Position numbers and translations under genes: made by a program
Notes under the pieces: generated by a model
Database searches by the model: none
What the model was told of the DNA's origin: nothing
The model's input: only the letters and a program-made list of their open reading frames with translations
Shown: piece by piece, positions 37,150-49,455 of the stretch
How the letters are laid out: each line of letters starts with the position of its first letter
Numbering within the stretch: position 1 is the stretch's first letter
Assembly (NCBI RefSeq): GCF_963678975.1
Contig: NC_089274.1
Location: forward strand, 18,245,633 to 18,309,632
Source of the DNA: Dysidea avara
Lineage: Eukaryota > Porifera > Demospongiae > Dictyoceratida > Dysideidae
Reading direction: 5' to 3'
Length of the DNA stretch: 64,000 nt

Positions 37150-37385
37150 GAAGTCACTCTATTAGAGCATTTAGAGTGTTAAGTCACCCTATAGGTAGTT
37201 CAGGTACAAAAAGTCCTCCTGTAAAGAGTTTAGCTATGTAGCAAGTCACCTTGTAGGTAGTTCAACTACAAACAAGTCATCGTGTAGAGAGTTCAGGTCA
37301 TTACAAGTAACCCTATAGCTACAAATGAGCCACCCTGTTGAGAGTTCACTTACAAACAAGTTACTCTGTAGAGTTTAGTGGCAAA
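37150..37385. repeat. Degenerate tandem repeat, roughly 40-bp unit
   Basis: About five diverged copies of a unit with AAGTCACC-TGTAG and GTTCA-CTACAAACAAGT. Strong divergence between copies implies an old array. Confidence 0.6.
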
Positions 37386-38533
37386 TACAAAGGGGGGGGG
37401 GTTGCCCTCTGAAAATGTGTGCGCCCGAAATCAGTTTGCAGGCGTGTGATACTACGTATTTTGTAGGCCAGCTAGCACTAGTAGTAGTTAAGTGCTGAGC
37501 TTTAATGAAAGCTACGTTTGCCACTGCTGTGTATAGCCACATAGTATTCAATGACACTCCAGCAGCGCTACAGCATGAGATCTAGATTATCGTTAATTTT
37601 TGCCGCTGTGCCACCCAATCAGGTAGCTGAATTACAGTATCTCTTACTTTTATCCATAGGGGATCCACTTTTAAGATCTAATTACTCTAATAGAGTAGTC
37701 ACCTGGTAAAAGCTGTCGAGTAGTGAGAAGGAACTACATACATGAATTTCAGGGCTGTATTTCATTGAGGAAGAGATATTTCTAGACCATATGTATACAT
37801 GATTATTACAGTAGGTGATGGATTTCAATATACTGCTATTCATCGACGAAATGTATCAGTCTATTGAGTTTTGAGCCCTTTAAAATATTCAAGGTATTTC
37901 AGACCCCTGCTACTGGTAACTTAGCGCTGCTTCTGGAAACCCTCCTTATGGCTGCACCTTTGCATGAATAATGCTATTCTTTTAATATACAGTGATTCAC
38001 ATCTCTTATTCAAATTGTTACCAAATTCAATTTCAGAAGGGTAAATATTCAAAATTTTCCTGTGGGAGGCATGCCCCCAGACCCCCTAGTTAGAGCATGT
38101 CTTGCATGCTGGAGTGACTAGAACTACAAGCTTCACTCATTCCAGCTGTCACGCTCGTGCAAAATAACTGCAGTTCATGAACACATACACACACATAAAA
38201 GAATTGAAAATTTTAGCTGATTTCAAGGTTTTGGGGGTTAGCAGCAAAAATTTTATTCTTGACCTCCATATAGTCTAATACATTTTGGGAGTGGTTACAA
38301 ATTTGAAAAAAAGTTAAATTAGGTAACAGTGCTCAACCTCGAAAAATATGCCCCTCAAACATTTACCAAAACAAATCTTTTAAAAGGAAATCTTCGACCT
38401 CTCCCTTGAAAAATGTAGTCTATAGCTATGGTATGGCCAAATAATTTAATCTCTCTACTGTGCTGAGCATGAGCTATAGTGATGAGAAGTAAGCAGATAA
38501 ATTACTCATCCATCCAAACGTTTTCTCCAGAGG
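37386..38533. other. Spacer with transposon debris
   Basis: Poly-G run near 37390-37400, one CTCTAATAGAGTAG motif near 37683 and GCATGCCCCCAGACCCCC near 38070. The last is shared in inverted form with the element at 21930. Probably a decayed CAGGG-type element, but its ends are not clear. Confidence 0.4.
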
Positions 38534-40021
38534 TAGGGTCCGCAATCCGAAAAATCAACTTCTACAAATCAATCCCCCTACCATTGTGGGATGTTCATTG
38601 TAGTATCCCATTGCTTGATCCACCATGAAACCGGAGGTACGATTGTTGTCTTCACAGAAATATCGTTTTCAGTATCTCGCAAGATGCAAAATTTATTTTT
38701 AAAATTTCGTTCTCCACACAAAGGACCGGATGAAACTTGCTACTTAGCCAAATCGTATCCAGAGTTGTTGTAGTTGAAAAGTACGCACAGAAATAAGTAA
38801 ATGATCTGCTGGGTGCCCGGCACAGGGTTGTTTTCTTTGAAAAAACAGACAAAGAGATACGAAGTTTCGAATTCAAAGTGCCCTACCACCCAGGGTAAGA
38901 GAAGCTAACTCTTCCTCATAGTGTTTCGATACGGTTGGGTACATAGTCTGTCTATGCTGTTAGTTTGGAAAAGATCTGAGACTTCTCACCATCTGGGTGA
39001 CGAGCGTCAAATTTTTCTGCAGCATCAAAGAATTGTGTCGCGCTTTCTAGCCATTTCCAGCGCTTCTGCAGCCACAACAATCATCAATTATAAATAAAAC
39101 TATGGCAAAAGATGTCCCTGAACGTTTGGTAGTAGCAGTTGTCAATTATTATTTCATCCACGGCTTCCACGCCTCGCTCTAAGCTATGCATCCAGGGAAG
39201 CAGCAAAATCGTCCAAATTTGACTTCACCCATCACGCTCCACAGCAGCTTCAAGTTTTCACTAGATCACCCTACATCACCATTATGCTGCAAAACATCCA
39301 AAAACAAACCGAAAAAAGCATAAAATCTTTCATTTTTGATTCGAGCTGGGTGGAGCTCCTGGTGAGCTGCTGGTATATTGCACCATATGAAATCACAGAA
39401 ACACCAACTACTACTACTACCAAACGTTTTGATCCATCCTTTATCATTATTCTAAACAAAATTAAGTGACCAGTGTGTCATCAGAAGTACTGGAAAGCAC
39501 TTTGGTACCATTGAGAGAATCCCTTGAAATGACGCACGAAATTTTTGACGTTCTTCACCCAGATGGTGAGAAGTCTCAGATCCTTTCCAGACTAACAGCA
39601 TAGACAGACTATGCATCCAACCTTATCACATCACTATGAGGAAGAGTTGGCTTTTCTTGTCTTGGCTGGTAGGGCAGTTTGAATTCGAAAATTTGTGTTT
39701 CGTTTTCTGCTTTTTGAGAGAAAGCAACCCTGTGCCGGGAACCCAGTGAACAATTTGCTTATTACTGTGCGTACTTTTTAACTACATTAACTCTAGATAA
39801 TACCTATCTAAGTAGCAAGTTCTATCCTGTTCTTTGTGTGGAGCACGAAATTTAAAAAATAATTTTTGCATCTCACGAAATACTAAAGTCGATATTTCTG
39901 TGAAGACAACAATCGTGCCTCCGGTTTCATGGTGGATCTAGCAATGGGATACTACAATGAACAACCCACAATAGTAGGGGGATCGATTCGTAAAAGTTGA
40001 TTTTTCGGATTGCGGACCCTA
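38534..40021. mobile_element. 1.5-kb foldback element, TSD CCAGAGG
   Basis: Arms of about 475 bp (38534-39008 and 39550-40021) are inverted copies of roughly 85-90% similarity by eye. The ends are TAGGGTCCGCAATCCGAAAA and complement, flanked by CCAGAGG (38527-38533, 40022-40028). The loop of about 540 bp has only short frames. TAGGG ends and a 7-8-bp duplication suggest a hAT relative. No transposase. Confidence 0.85.
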
Positions 40022-40179
40022 CCAGAGGGCACTTATAGAATTATAAGCGCCTCCTCCTAAAAAGAATGGGGGCTTAAAAGTAATTCTGTGTAAGCCGCCC
40101 CCTCCCCCTCCCCTCCCAAGGAACCTGGAGCCTGGAGGACGAGAAACAGTGGCATAGAAAAGATGTACTCAAAAAAGTG

Positions 40180-40571
40180 CATGGCCCGGGCATACTATAA
40201 ATAATAAACAAAACTCACCGCAGCCATTGGAGTTTTCCGACCTTTACCGCCGGTCTATGTCTACGTCGAGGTCTACGTCCTTACAATTCGGTTCACAGGA
40301 TGCCAATCGTCTGCGGGCACGGTTCGGTACAACAGACCGCACTTACGAGGGACAAGGTTGCGCCCCCGGCTGTGAAGCGCCTGTCCCTAGCATAACTGAA
40401 ATATTTCGAAGCGAAAATTTTTCGCTGATTTCGCGGTTTTGGGGCCGCGTTACCAGAGAAACTGTTATCGCCTTGAAATATTTAGCTAGACCCGAGGCTA
40501 GACCTTCATATATAGTCTCTAGACCTCCATATATGGTCTGGGATCGCAAATCCGTGAAAGTTTTAGTTTAA
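40180..40571. other. GC-richer segment of unknown role
   Basis: This segment has clearly more CpG than its surroundings, with a 114-codon plus-strand frame (40227-40571) that I do not recognise. On the minus strand, ATGGCTGCG directly precedes a strong donor-like GTGAGT (near 40215). This could be a small first exon, but no downstream exon could be tied to it. It may instead be part of a repeat. Confidence 0.25.
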
Positions 40572-41321
40572 AATTTTGACATTGCATGCATGCTCATGAT
40601 CAATCATCCGGCAGTCAATATAGCTACCGGCTAAAGCGTGTGTAGCTATATATCCTTACTGGACTATATATATATATATAGTGACCTTACCACCCCACAC
40701 ACCCGGTCAAGTGCTGGACAGCTGGATAACACAAGCAACAGTTATTCTGTTAATAAAATGAATCCTATATAGCTACTCATGCAAGGCCTGAGTATCCGGA
40801 CAAGGAGTTAGCAAGCGCAGTTTATTTTATGATGGTTAAGTAACTATACAGTAGCCAGCTATAGCTACTCTAAGTCTTTATAGGTGTGGTGGGGAGGTTA
40901 GTCAGTGCCATGCAGTGTTACTTTTTACTGCATGTTTCAACCCAAATGCAAATAAACTCATGCATGGTGTTGTTCTACTTGCCATATTGCTGGTCAACAT
41001 GCTACATAGTGATTAAACATATATTTTTCACTTTAAATTAATTAAATTTCATATTTCATTTAGCATCAGTGCATGCATGCTCTCACAACGATCGTCCTAC
41101 TAAGTAGTCGACTGCTCCTTTAGTTATAAGTTTAGGGTACACAAGCTAATTGTTGAGCATTCACTTATCAGCCAAAGCAACATAACCACTCATAGTCACC
41201 AGCACAAGCCAATTATATATTATGATCTATAGTAATGCATGCATGCAGTGTGATTCTATTTGACACAGATTTATAAAATAGCTAGCTAGCTAAATGTCGA
41301 AACTGTGTGAATGCATGATGT
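40572..41321. other. Non-coding, no feature recognised
   Basis: AT-rich, with a (TA)n run near 40665-40680. Confidence 0.5.
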
Positions 41322-42230
41322 AAATCATGGCAATGCAGTATGAAGGGTGATCAGTGCCATAATTATGCCATATAATTACGTTATTGAGGTAGACTATTAT
41401 CTCTCTTATTATTAACTCTTGCTATTATGGTGTGGTGGGCTGCAGGGTAATGGTGATGTTGCTTATAATTACTGCCTTGTTATCATTAATTGTGTGATGT
41501 TTAATTTCCATTGCATGCATGTGATATACATAGTATAGTTGTCATCATGATAAGTATATATGCTTTGATATAGACTATATGATACCATTATCATGCAACA
41601 TTACCATTATGACATAGACCATTGCCATTATGATAAAGACTTTACCATTTATGACATAGACTTTTGCCATTATGACATAGACTTTGCCATTTTGACGTAG
41701 ACTTTTACCATTATGACATGGGCCTTTGCCATTGTGATATACATTATGACAACATAGACTTACCATTGTGATATAGACTTTTACCATTATGACATAGACT
41801 TTTACATTATGACATAGACCTTTGCCATTATGATATAGACTTTTACATTATGACATAGATAGACCTTTGCCAGCCTGATATAAACTTTTACCATCATGAA
41901 TTATTCTACCATAATGACATAGGCCTTTGCCATTATGATATAGACTTGTAATAATGTGATTAGCTACAGTGGTAGATCTTGTGGGAGGTACTCCAGCAAC
42001 CAACTATTTACATACTTGATAATACTATCTAATAGAGCAGTCAGGTGTATATTCTTCCATTATTAAGACTGTTTTAACCAATTAAATTATCTATGCCATA
42101 GCAAGAGCAGATCAGATCTAGGATTTTATAAATGGGTGCTCACAATGGCAATTAAAATAGAGAGGAGGGAGTGATAGCAGGTTAATGCACCTGCATGGGT
42201 AGCACAGTAAGCATGCAAAGCAAAAACTCC
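41322..42230. repeat. Left arm of a large inverted repeat
   Basis: Reverse complement of 49190-51915, with the same order of blocks: TATGAAGGGTGA-TCAGTGCC, GTGTGGTGGGCTGCAGGGTA, ACTATATGATACCATTATCA, a minisatellite, then ATAATACTATCTAATAGAGC and GATCTAGGATTTTA. Similarity is high at the outer end and lower at the inner end. Confidence 0.85.
41576..41945. repeat. 42-bp minisatellite, short array in left arm
   Basis: About nine diverged copies of the unit also found at 49456-51655, in inverted orientation. Half-units are ATAGACTTTTACCATTATGAC and the related ATAGACCTTTGCCATTATGA, each about 21 bp. Confidence 0.9.
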
Positions 42231-43600
42231 TGATGCTTGTAACCATGACAACCATAAGCTCTATGTATACATTCTTTTCAATTAGGTATGTGTGCCTACA
42301 TTATACTCAATGGTTTTGGCCCTAGCTTCCTTGCTCCTCCTCAAGCTTCTTGCTTTTACTATCATCAGAAAGTTGTTAATACAATATTATGTACTTTACG
42401 CTTGTACTGTTCTGGACACCATAGATAATAGGCATCTATTTTGTATGTATGCTATATCCAGCCATACTTCCTTCCCATCATATGGGACACTAAAGGCAAA
42501 CTCCCCAGTACTAGAGTAAAGATAAAGAAGCTTATCTAATCTCCACTATGTTTCTGCCTCTTAAGAAGTATTTCTATAACTATTTTGAACTGTACATGTC
42601 ATTGTTCCAGGGGTGCTGTAGTCTTGCCTAAGGCCACAAGGATCTGATGACATGTAAAATACAAGATCTTAGTGACTACTATGACGAGACATTTATTGGT
42701 TACCAATTAGACTCATGAACACCTCTCATGTCAATTAATCCTATAAACTAGATTCACTTTATTCCTTATGCTATCACTCTGTTCCTTATTGCCGTCTCTT
42801 TTACTAGTGACAGTCTACCAAAACATCTTATTGTGTCCTAAGTAGTGCTCCATATCAATTAAGATTGTTTCACAAAATATTTGTAAGACTTTGCTTTACA
42901 AACAAACATTTCTAGACCAAATTAAGTAGGTGGTCCTATATATTTAATAAATGGTGAAAAGAGCAGTACTCAACTATATACTGATGTGAATGGGTGACCC
43001 AAAGTCATGGCAGTGCAGTAGAGCTTTTATTGATGTCCGTCCAACTATATACCAACCACCTTAGAGTAAGTCACCAACCTACATGATGCAGCTACTGTAC
43101 AACGCCTTTGTTGAAGGAAAATCTGATGAGTCCACACTACATCAGGCTTCAGCAATCATGTTTTCATAGATCTGACATTCATTTATAAAAGTGCATGATC
43201 TAGCAGATATATGCAAGACATAACCCTACTACTTGACTGACAATGTCTAGCCATATGCATTATAACAAATTTGTGCATGGCACCATAGCACCATCCATGC
43301 AATTATTGCATATATATGACAACTGAAAGGTATGTATGTGAATCATTTCCATTTTGGAAATTCAGATTCATTAATATTGCTATAGGTGTTTTCCCTTAGC
43401 ACTAAAGTAATAGTGCATGCATACCTTACAAGGATGTTTTTTGTTGTTTAGCTATAGCATGTTAATGATGGAGCCAAATATAATTTTCCTTATGTAGTAG
43501 TTAAAAAAGAACTCTTGGCTTCATAGCTGCAAGCTAATTTAAGTCATACAAAATTTCTGCGTGTGGTGTAGTGTGTATATGTAATCCTTTCTCCTGACAG
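42231..43600. other. Inner region of the inverted-repeat segment
   Basis: AT-rich, no family-like open frames. A plus-strand frame at 42292-42519 is hydrophobic but unrecognised. Confidence 0.4.
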
Positions 43601-43682
43601 TAACCTGACTGGAAGATCCAATGACAGTAATGGTGGCAATGTCACTAGCAGTAGCGACAGCATCGGCAGTCCAACTTTCTAA
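43601..43682 (+). other. Candidate terminal coding exon, Ser/Asn-rich
   Basis: A good acceptor (TTTCTCCTGACAG) is followed by an open frame in phase 2, NLTGRSNDSNGGNVTSSSD then SIGSPTF and a stop (43680-43682). The composition looks protein-like, unlike the surroundings. No upstream exon was identified, so this is a weak call. Confidence 0.25.
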
Positions 43683-43735
43683 GTAAGATGTGCGCAAGTA
43701 GTGTGTGTATGTGTGTAGCTATAAGTATCGTATGT

Positions 43736-44024
43736 CATAGGCGGTGGAGACGGGGGGACCAGGGGGCCATGGCCCCCCCACTTTTTTGGGACACTGTTTG
43801 CAAGAAAAGATCGAGATACTCTAATAGAACAGTCAGGATCTGGAGACTCTAATAGAGCAGTCACAGTATTCAGAGAAGTAGTGTAGCAAATTACTTAGCT
43901 ACGTATGTGTAGTTATAAATAAGGACATATAATTTGTGGAGAGCAGCTACTGTCAGCAGGCTGTGACCCTTCAACTTATAGCTGGCCTGGCCCCCTCACT
44001 CTTTGGCCTACTCCACCGCCCCTG
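43736..44024. mobile_element. hAT-like MITE, TSD TCGTATGT
   Basis: Ends CATAGGCGGTGGAGACGG and CTCCACCGCCCCTG, flanked by perfect TCGTATGT (43728-43735, 44025-44032). The interior has two inverted motif copies (CTCTAATAGAACAGTCA and CTCTAATAGAGCAGTCA). Related to the 54021 and 55059 copies by CATAGGCGG ends. Confidence 0.9.
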
Positions 44025-44126
44025 TCGTATGTGCATACTTAAGTGTGTCCCAGTGCTGGTTCACTGGGCATAGGTGTGACCACTAGTGTGACAGTCAAAG
44101 ACTTTGCTTTGATATGTGTGCATACA

Positions 44127-44128
<2 letters not shown>

Positions 44129-44196
<68 letters not shown>
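44129..44196. repeat. (GT)n(GA)n microsatellite
   Basis: About 48 bp of GT followed by about 20 bp of GA, immediately ahead of a SINE-like repeat. Confidence 0.95.
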
Positions 44197-44204
44197 AGCA
44201 GCAT

Positions 44205-44420
44205 GATCCGAATGGTAAAATTTGTAATCATAAGGTTTTAAGTTTGATGTTTGGTGATTGCTTGTTGTTTCCTTGAACAAGACACTTTATACTCACATAT
44301 CACATTGCTCTTTCTACCCAGTTGGGAGTTGGTGTTAACTAGGAAGGAAAGCAGCCGTGCTGTCAAAGGCTAGCTATGGCTGGTGGTAATTGGTGTCCAT
44401 GTCTCAATGCCCTCACACAT
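44205..44420 (+). repeat. SINE-like repeat, possibly tRNA-derived
   Basis: The start (CGAATGGTAAAATTTGTAAT then TTTTAAGTTTGATG) resembles a degenerate A box and B box in tRNA order. The body TTCCTTGAACAAGACACTTT and CTCACAT...TTGCTC resembles widespread invertebrate SINE bodies. No poly-A tail or duplication was found. The call is tentative. Confidence 0.45.
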
Positions 44421-45439
44421 AACAGGTGAAGTTGAAGTGGGACTTTGGAAGCTATTGCTGTGTAAAAAGAAATTAAACTTCAGAAATTAGGTATAAAACT
44501 GACAATTATTTATGAGATTAAGTATGGAAGTGACTTTTAGGCAAATGGTGGATTGCGGAGAAAATAAAAATAAATCTATAATTCATGACATTAGGCATTT
44601 TAGTCAAATGGCTTGCAAGTGCTTTCAATTAAAGTCTGGTCACCCAAACTCATCCCCAGGGTTGGAGCATACACAAAAATATAAGTACAGTATAACTATT
44701 AGGGATCAAGGAGGTTTGCAAAAGACACTTGACCATGGCCAAAAACCAGCAACACATCCATCTTGACTATTAGTTAGGTAAACATACCTGTATTAATAAA
44801 CCTAAACATTCCTTCAACACAACGTAACACTTCCTATAAGTTGCTACAATTTTTGGTACTTTTTAAGAGAAATTTTCTACTGATTAACTATCAGATGCCT
44901 TCAGACAATTGAAATTACAGCTAAGGTTTTGGTCTTGACTTTTTTTCTTTGTTGTGAGTATAGGCATCACTTCAGCTTGACATGTGCCTCAGTTGACATA
45001 CTGCACTGCATACACAGTGCAAGCATGGTGGGCTTACCTTTGTCTTCCTTTGTGTCCCATTTAATTTTTGCTGACTACACAAGGTGTCAATTTGTGATAG
45101 CTTGTGATGGTTTTCTACATTTGTAATGGGAATCATCTGTATTTTTATAGTAGCTGCAGAGCTTCTTACACCGTTCTTCATTTGTAATGCAGTTTAACAG
45201 GCTGACACACAGCTGAAATTGAAGCATAATGACAACTTTACTCTTCAGTAGTAATTGATAGTTGGGATGTGTGTTCAGTTGAAAACATACAGACTGCATA
45301 TGGTGCTATTTTTTATTTTGATATGGTATAAGTAGATGTACCAGTTATAATCACATCATTCAAAATTTAGCAAACAAGTATATGCAAGGAAAATGAGGTC
45401 AATCAGGGATCATAGAAGTACAAAGAATTGAAACAAGGA
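44421..45439. other. Non-coding, no feature recognised
   Basis: The open frame at 44512-44766 has no recognisable family. The rest is AT-rich. Confidence 0.4.
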
Positions 45440-45540
45440 GATCACCTAAGCACATGAAGATATACCTGTGGACATTTAATTCCAATTTCAGTTATGGATT
45501 ATTTGTCCACTAGTATATCTGTACTTTTACTTTTAAGATC
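45440..45540. mobile_element. Diverged copy of the 32.8-kb foldback family
   Basis: GAAACAAGG, GATATACCTGTGGACATTTA and GTCCACTAGTATATCTG in the same order and polarity as in 32799-33003. Only the central part is recognisable. Confidence 0.5.
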
Positions 45541-48500
45541 AAAACTAATGAACATTAAATTAATAGTGTGTTGTTATCTTTGCATAGGCTTACAAGGGGT
45601 ATTCATCATCATAAGGCATGCAATTGGAATCAAGACATTTGATTGTTAATATTCTCTTAGATCACTTGATTTCAGCTAAAATTTATGCTTAATATTTTAA
45701 GCAGGATGTCTTATAATGATCTTGAAATTATAAAGTTACTTGATTACCTGTTTTTGGCAGTACTTGACTGCTTTATGTAGCTTTAACTAGACCCTTGATT
45801 GCATGATCACTTAATTGCATTTTTGTCCTAGGTTAAAGGGTAGTCACTTCTATAGGTTTTGTGCCAGTGCTTGAATTTTGAACTCTGATCCAAGAGACAT
45901 GCAACACCGCTGTTAAGGAAGAGATTGTATAATTAATTCTGGGGGTTTAATAGTTGCATTGCAGTTGTTTATTGTATAAGCCACTGATGAGTACATAATG
46001 CATGGTGTATTACCTTTTGTCACTGGCCATCTTCACACAAGTACATCTCAGATGGTTGCTTGTAAGTTGCTTCATATTTGTGACCATCTCAGCAAAGATG
46101 ATCCACCTACGTAGTTCACACTTTTTTGGGTCTCAGCTTTATATACAGTGTCCAAAATAGGTTATCAAAGTTTCAGCCAATTGCTTGGGCAGAGGGAAGG
46201 GACTGTAGCCCTTGTCAAACAGATTATGGAGGGCCCTCTTTAGCTGCCATCAAACATTGGCAATAGTTGTGCTAATTTATTACAGCTAATGGCTAAGTGT
46301 ACAAATCCTTAGCTATGCCTACAATTCCACCAAATTCTACTTGCAATTATTGCTATTCAAAGAGGAATTCCAAGTTATCAGCTTGCACTGATTACGTCCC
46401 TGCCCTTTGTTCACACCACCTAACTATAAATGTATCAAGATCAATATACCCCAATAGAGGAGTCACCCTAATACGACAGTCACACTTATGTTAGTGATCT
46501 CTGCTGATCAAATATTTCTTAGAGGGAGGGGTCCTTCTATGTACATCTCCATTTACTTGACACTAACAGGAGTCCATAATAAAGAAGGGTCCTCTCTATT
46601 ACAGATTCTTGATACTGAAGATAAATATACCCTATCAATGTAGTTCCCTAAAACACCTAATACCACTAAAAAGGTGCCTTCTCCACAAGACCTATTGAGG
46701 TAGGTAGATTTGGAATTATAGTGCTAGACACAATAGACATATAAAAAAGAAATAAATTTATTTGTATAGCAGCTGCCCTGAAAACTGAATTTGTAGCCAT
46801 AACTTTCATTTGTATATATAGGCTTAATGCTCGCCATGAATTGACAAGTCAACCAAGTTGTATACAGTTTTAGACCTGCATTTACTTGTGCACACAAAGT
46901 GTTAAGGCATTTTAAATGAAGAAACAGTGATTTTGATTACACCTACTGCATTGTACGTACATGATCCTTTAAGTTGTTTATCTGCATATGCTTTAATTGC
47001 AAACTAGACTGCAATTTGCTGAGATGGTCACATACGTATGTTGACAATTCTTATGTTTCTCAACAGTTTATAACCAACTGTCTGACTTTAAAGATGAAGA
47101 ACCGATTGTGGACTAACAACTAACATTATTGATAGTCATAAGAGATACCTACATGTAATTTAACTACTTAAAATGTATACAGTGAATATTATTTATGGTT
47201 AAAGTAATAGTATAGAATAAGTTACATGAATATGGCAAATCACACATTACAGTGCATGTAAATTCCTGAGTGATCATTCCACATTTATAGGGTAGTGCTC
47301 TGGGGTAGTGCTAAATTCTGTTGTTATCAGCACATCCTTTAATTATATGTGACCATTGTTGCCTGTAAGAATGGCAAAAACTACACCCCTATCACATAAC
47401 AGGTCTTATCAATAGAACTGATATCTTGATTGTGAATCAAGCCAATTAAATGTAGAAAATGGCCTGAAAAAGGTGAACATACGTACCACTATGTGGCTGC
47501 TTGGTGCTCCAACTTAATCTGAATATAATTATTCTCCTTCACTCTTCCACTGTGTAACGATAGTAATGATACATGGCACTAGAATGCTATAGTCAGGCAT
47601 GAGATCAAGGAAAAAATGGCCTCAACAATGAGGTGGTTTTATTATTGTGTACTCCTTAGCTATGTTAGGGTATTAGGGACTTCCGCGGTACACGACAATA
47701 AAGTCATGCATGTATAAGGATGTGCAAAATAAATGTATGCCTACAAGGGTAGCTAATTTTCTATTTAGTGCTATAGGTAAAGCGTTTTGGCTGCCATATC
47801 TAAGTCCTTTTCAAAAATGAGTACATAAATGCAATACTGTCTGTAACTATTGCATATAGTAGCATCTGTACACTCATAATCCAAACCTAAAAATCAATGT
47901 AATGTAAATACAGTTATAAAAGTACCTACATGAACTTTTAATGATAGAAGTTAAGATATGTTATAATATTATTATATAATGCAAGATCACAGTAAATCAG
48001 AGTTCAGAAGTATGAATATGATATATGCTTAGGATAACAAATTCACGGTGCTCCACAGTAAATTTCTTTATTAACTGTATTGTATAGTTATTTATATAAT
48101 CTTTATTTAGTGAACTCTTCCTGCTAGAATGCGACATCATCAATACAGGTAACATCGGGAGTTCATATATTCATAGGGGAGAGTGACTACATGTTGGTAT
48201 ATACGGTCTGTATGAAAGCACTGCTGCAAGTTCTGATCATATCAAGAGTAAAAAATTTATTGTTTATACTCTTGATCATATGCACACCACTATCCTGCTT
48301 CCAAAGAACTGTTGATAAGGTCAGCCTTCCTTCTAAGAGAAGCCTGGGGTGTTATTTGCAATTGCAGTGGAGCCTTTAGCCCTTTACTCAGTAATATTAT
48401 GTACACTGAACCCTAAAATCAATAATAACTGAATAAGAGAAAATAATAAAAGCTATAGACACTCTCTTTATTGTTTGCTGTTGATATAAATCATCAAGAG

Positions 48501-49189
48501 TTAATAATAGTGAAGGGAGAAGGCCTATACTGCGTAGGCCTTATAAAATGATCCTGAGAGAGTGACCATACTGAAGTTAGACAATGGTGGGAGAGTGTGT
48601 AACACTGCATGCATCCTGAGAAATTCAAAGGAATTCTTTCTGCTAATTTGTAGTATTCTCCTATAGGTGAAGATTGTTTTAATTACCTAACACTTGCATA
48701 TACTTGTATAAAATGATCTTCAGAGGTGTAAAATTAATGTTCACAAGGAAATATGATGATTGTACACTGAGAGAATAGTACTCTCCCTCTACTATTATTA
48801 GCTAACTCTTGATATCATGAATCATGTATATATTACTTCAAATTCATGCATGTGAAAATTAAAATAAAAAGTCAATCTCAATCTCCATGCACATTACACT
48901 GAAAATTTGAAACTAACTTATCACTGTGTATGAATATAGCTATATAGCCACACCAATACACTGCAAATTTTACACCACAGCTAGCTGTGATTAGGCAGCC
49001 TTTTACAAAGTATTTCCCATGTATCAGGCAGGATCAGACAACATGAAAATGCTCAATATGTTTATGCTAATTCAGTCCCATTGTTACTAAATTGTATCTT
49101 AAAAGTCTAAGTTTGTAAAAAAATGTTGTTGGGGTGAGGGTTCAAGCCCCCTTGAGATAGAGCATATATACATACATGCTCAGGACCGT
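45541..49189. other. Long AT-rich inner region without recognised genes
   Basis: I searched both strands for long frames, RNA-like sequence and inverted repeats and see only short unrelated frames. A CCCCAATAGAGGAG motif remnant occurs near 46450. Confidence 0.45.
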
Positions 49190-49455
49190 GTGCTTTGCAC
49201 ACTGCATATACTAGCAGATGTATCAACCAGTTACCGCCTCTTCTGCCTAATTTAAATGCACTTGTTAGCACCCCTCTGTAAAATCCTAGATCTGCTATTA
49301 GATAACTAAAATATATTTGGTTAAAATAGTCTTAATTGTGATAGAAGAATATATGCCTCACTGCTCTATTAGATAGTATTATCAAGTATGTAAATAATTG
49401 GTTGCTGGGTACCTCCCCCAAGATCTACCACTGTAACTATTATCACATTATTACA

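Noticed and set aside
44095..44280. Ser-Leu/His-Thr repeat protein
   Set aside because: It is a translation of the (GT)n(GA)n microsatellite.
49130..49160. Possible tRNA B box (GGTTCAAGCCC-like)
   Set aside because: No matching A box or acceptor stem at the right spacing.
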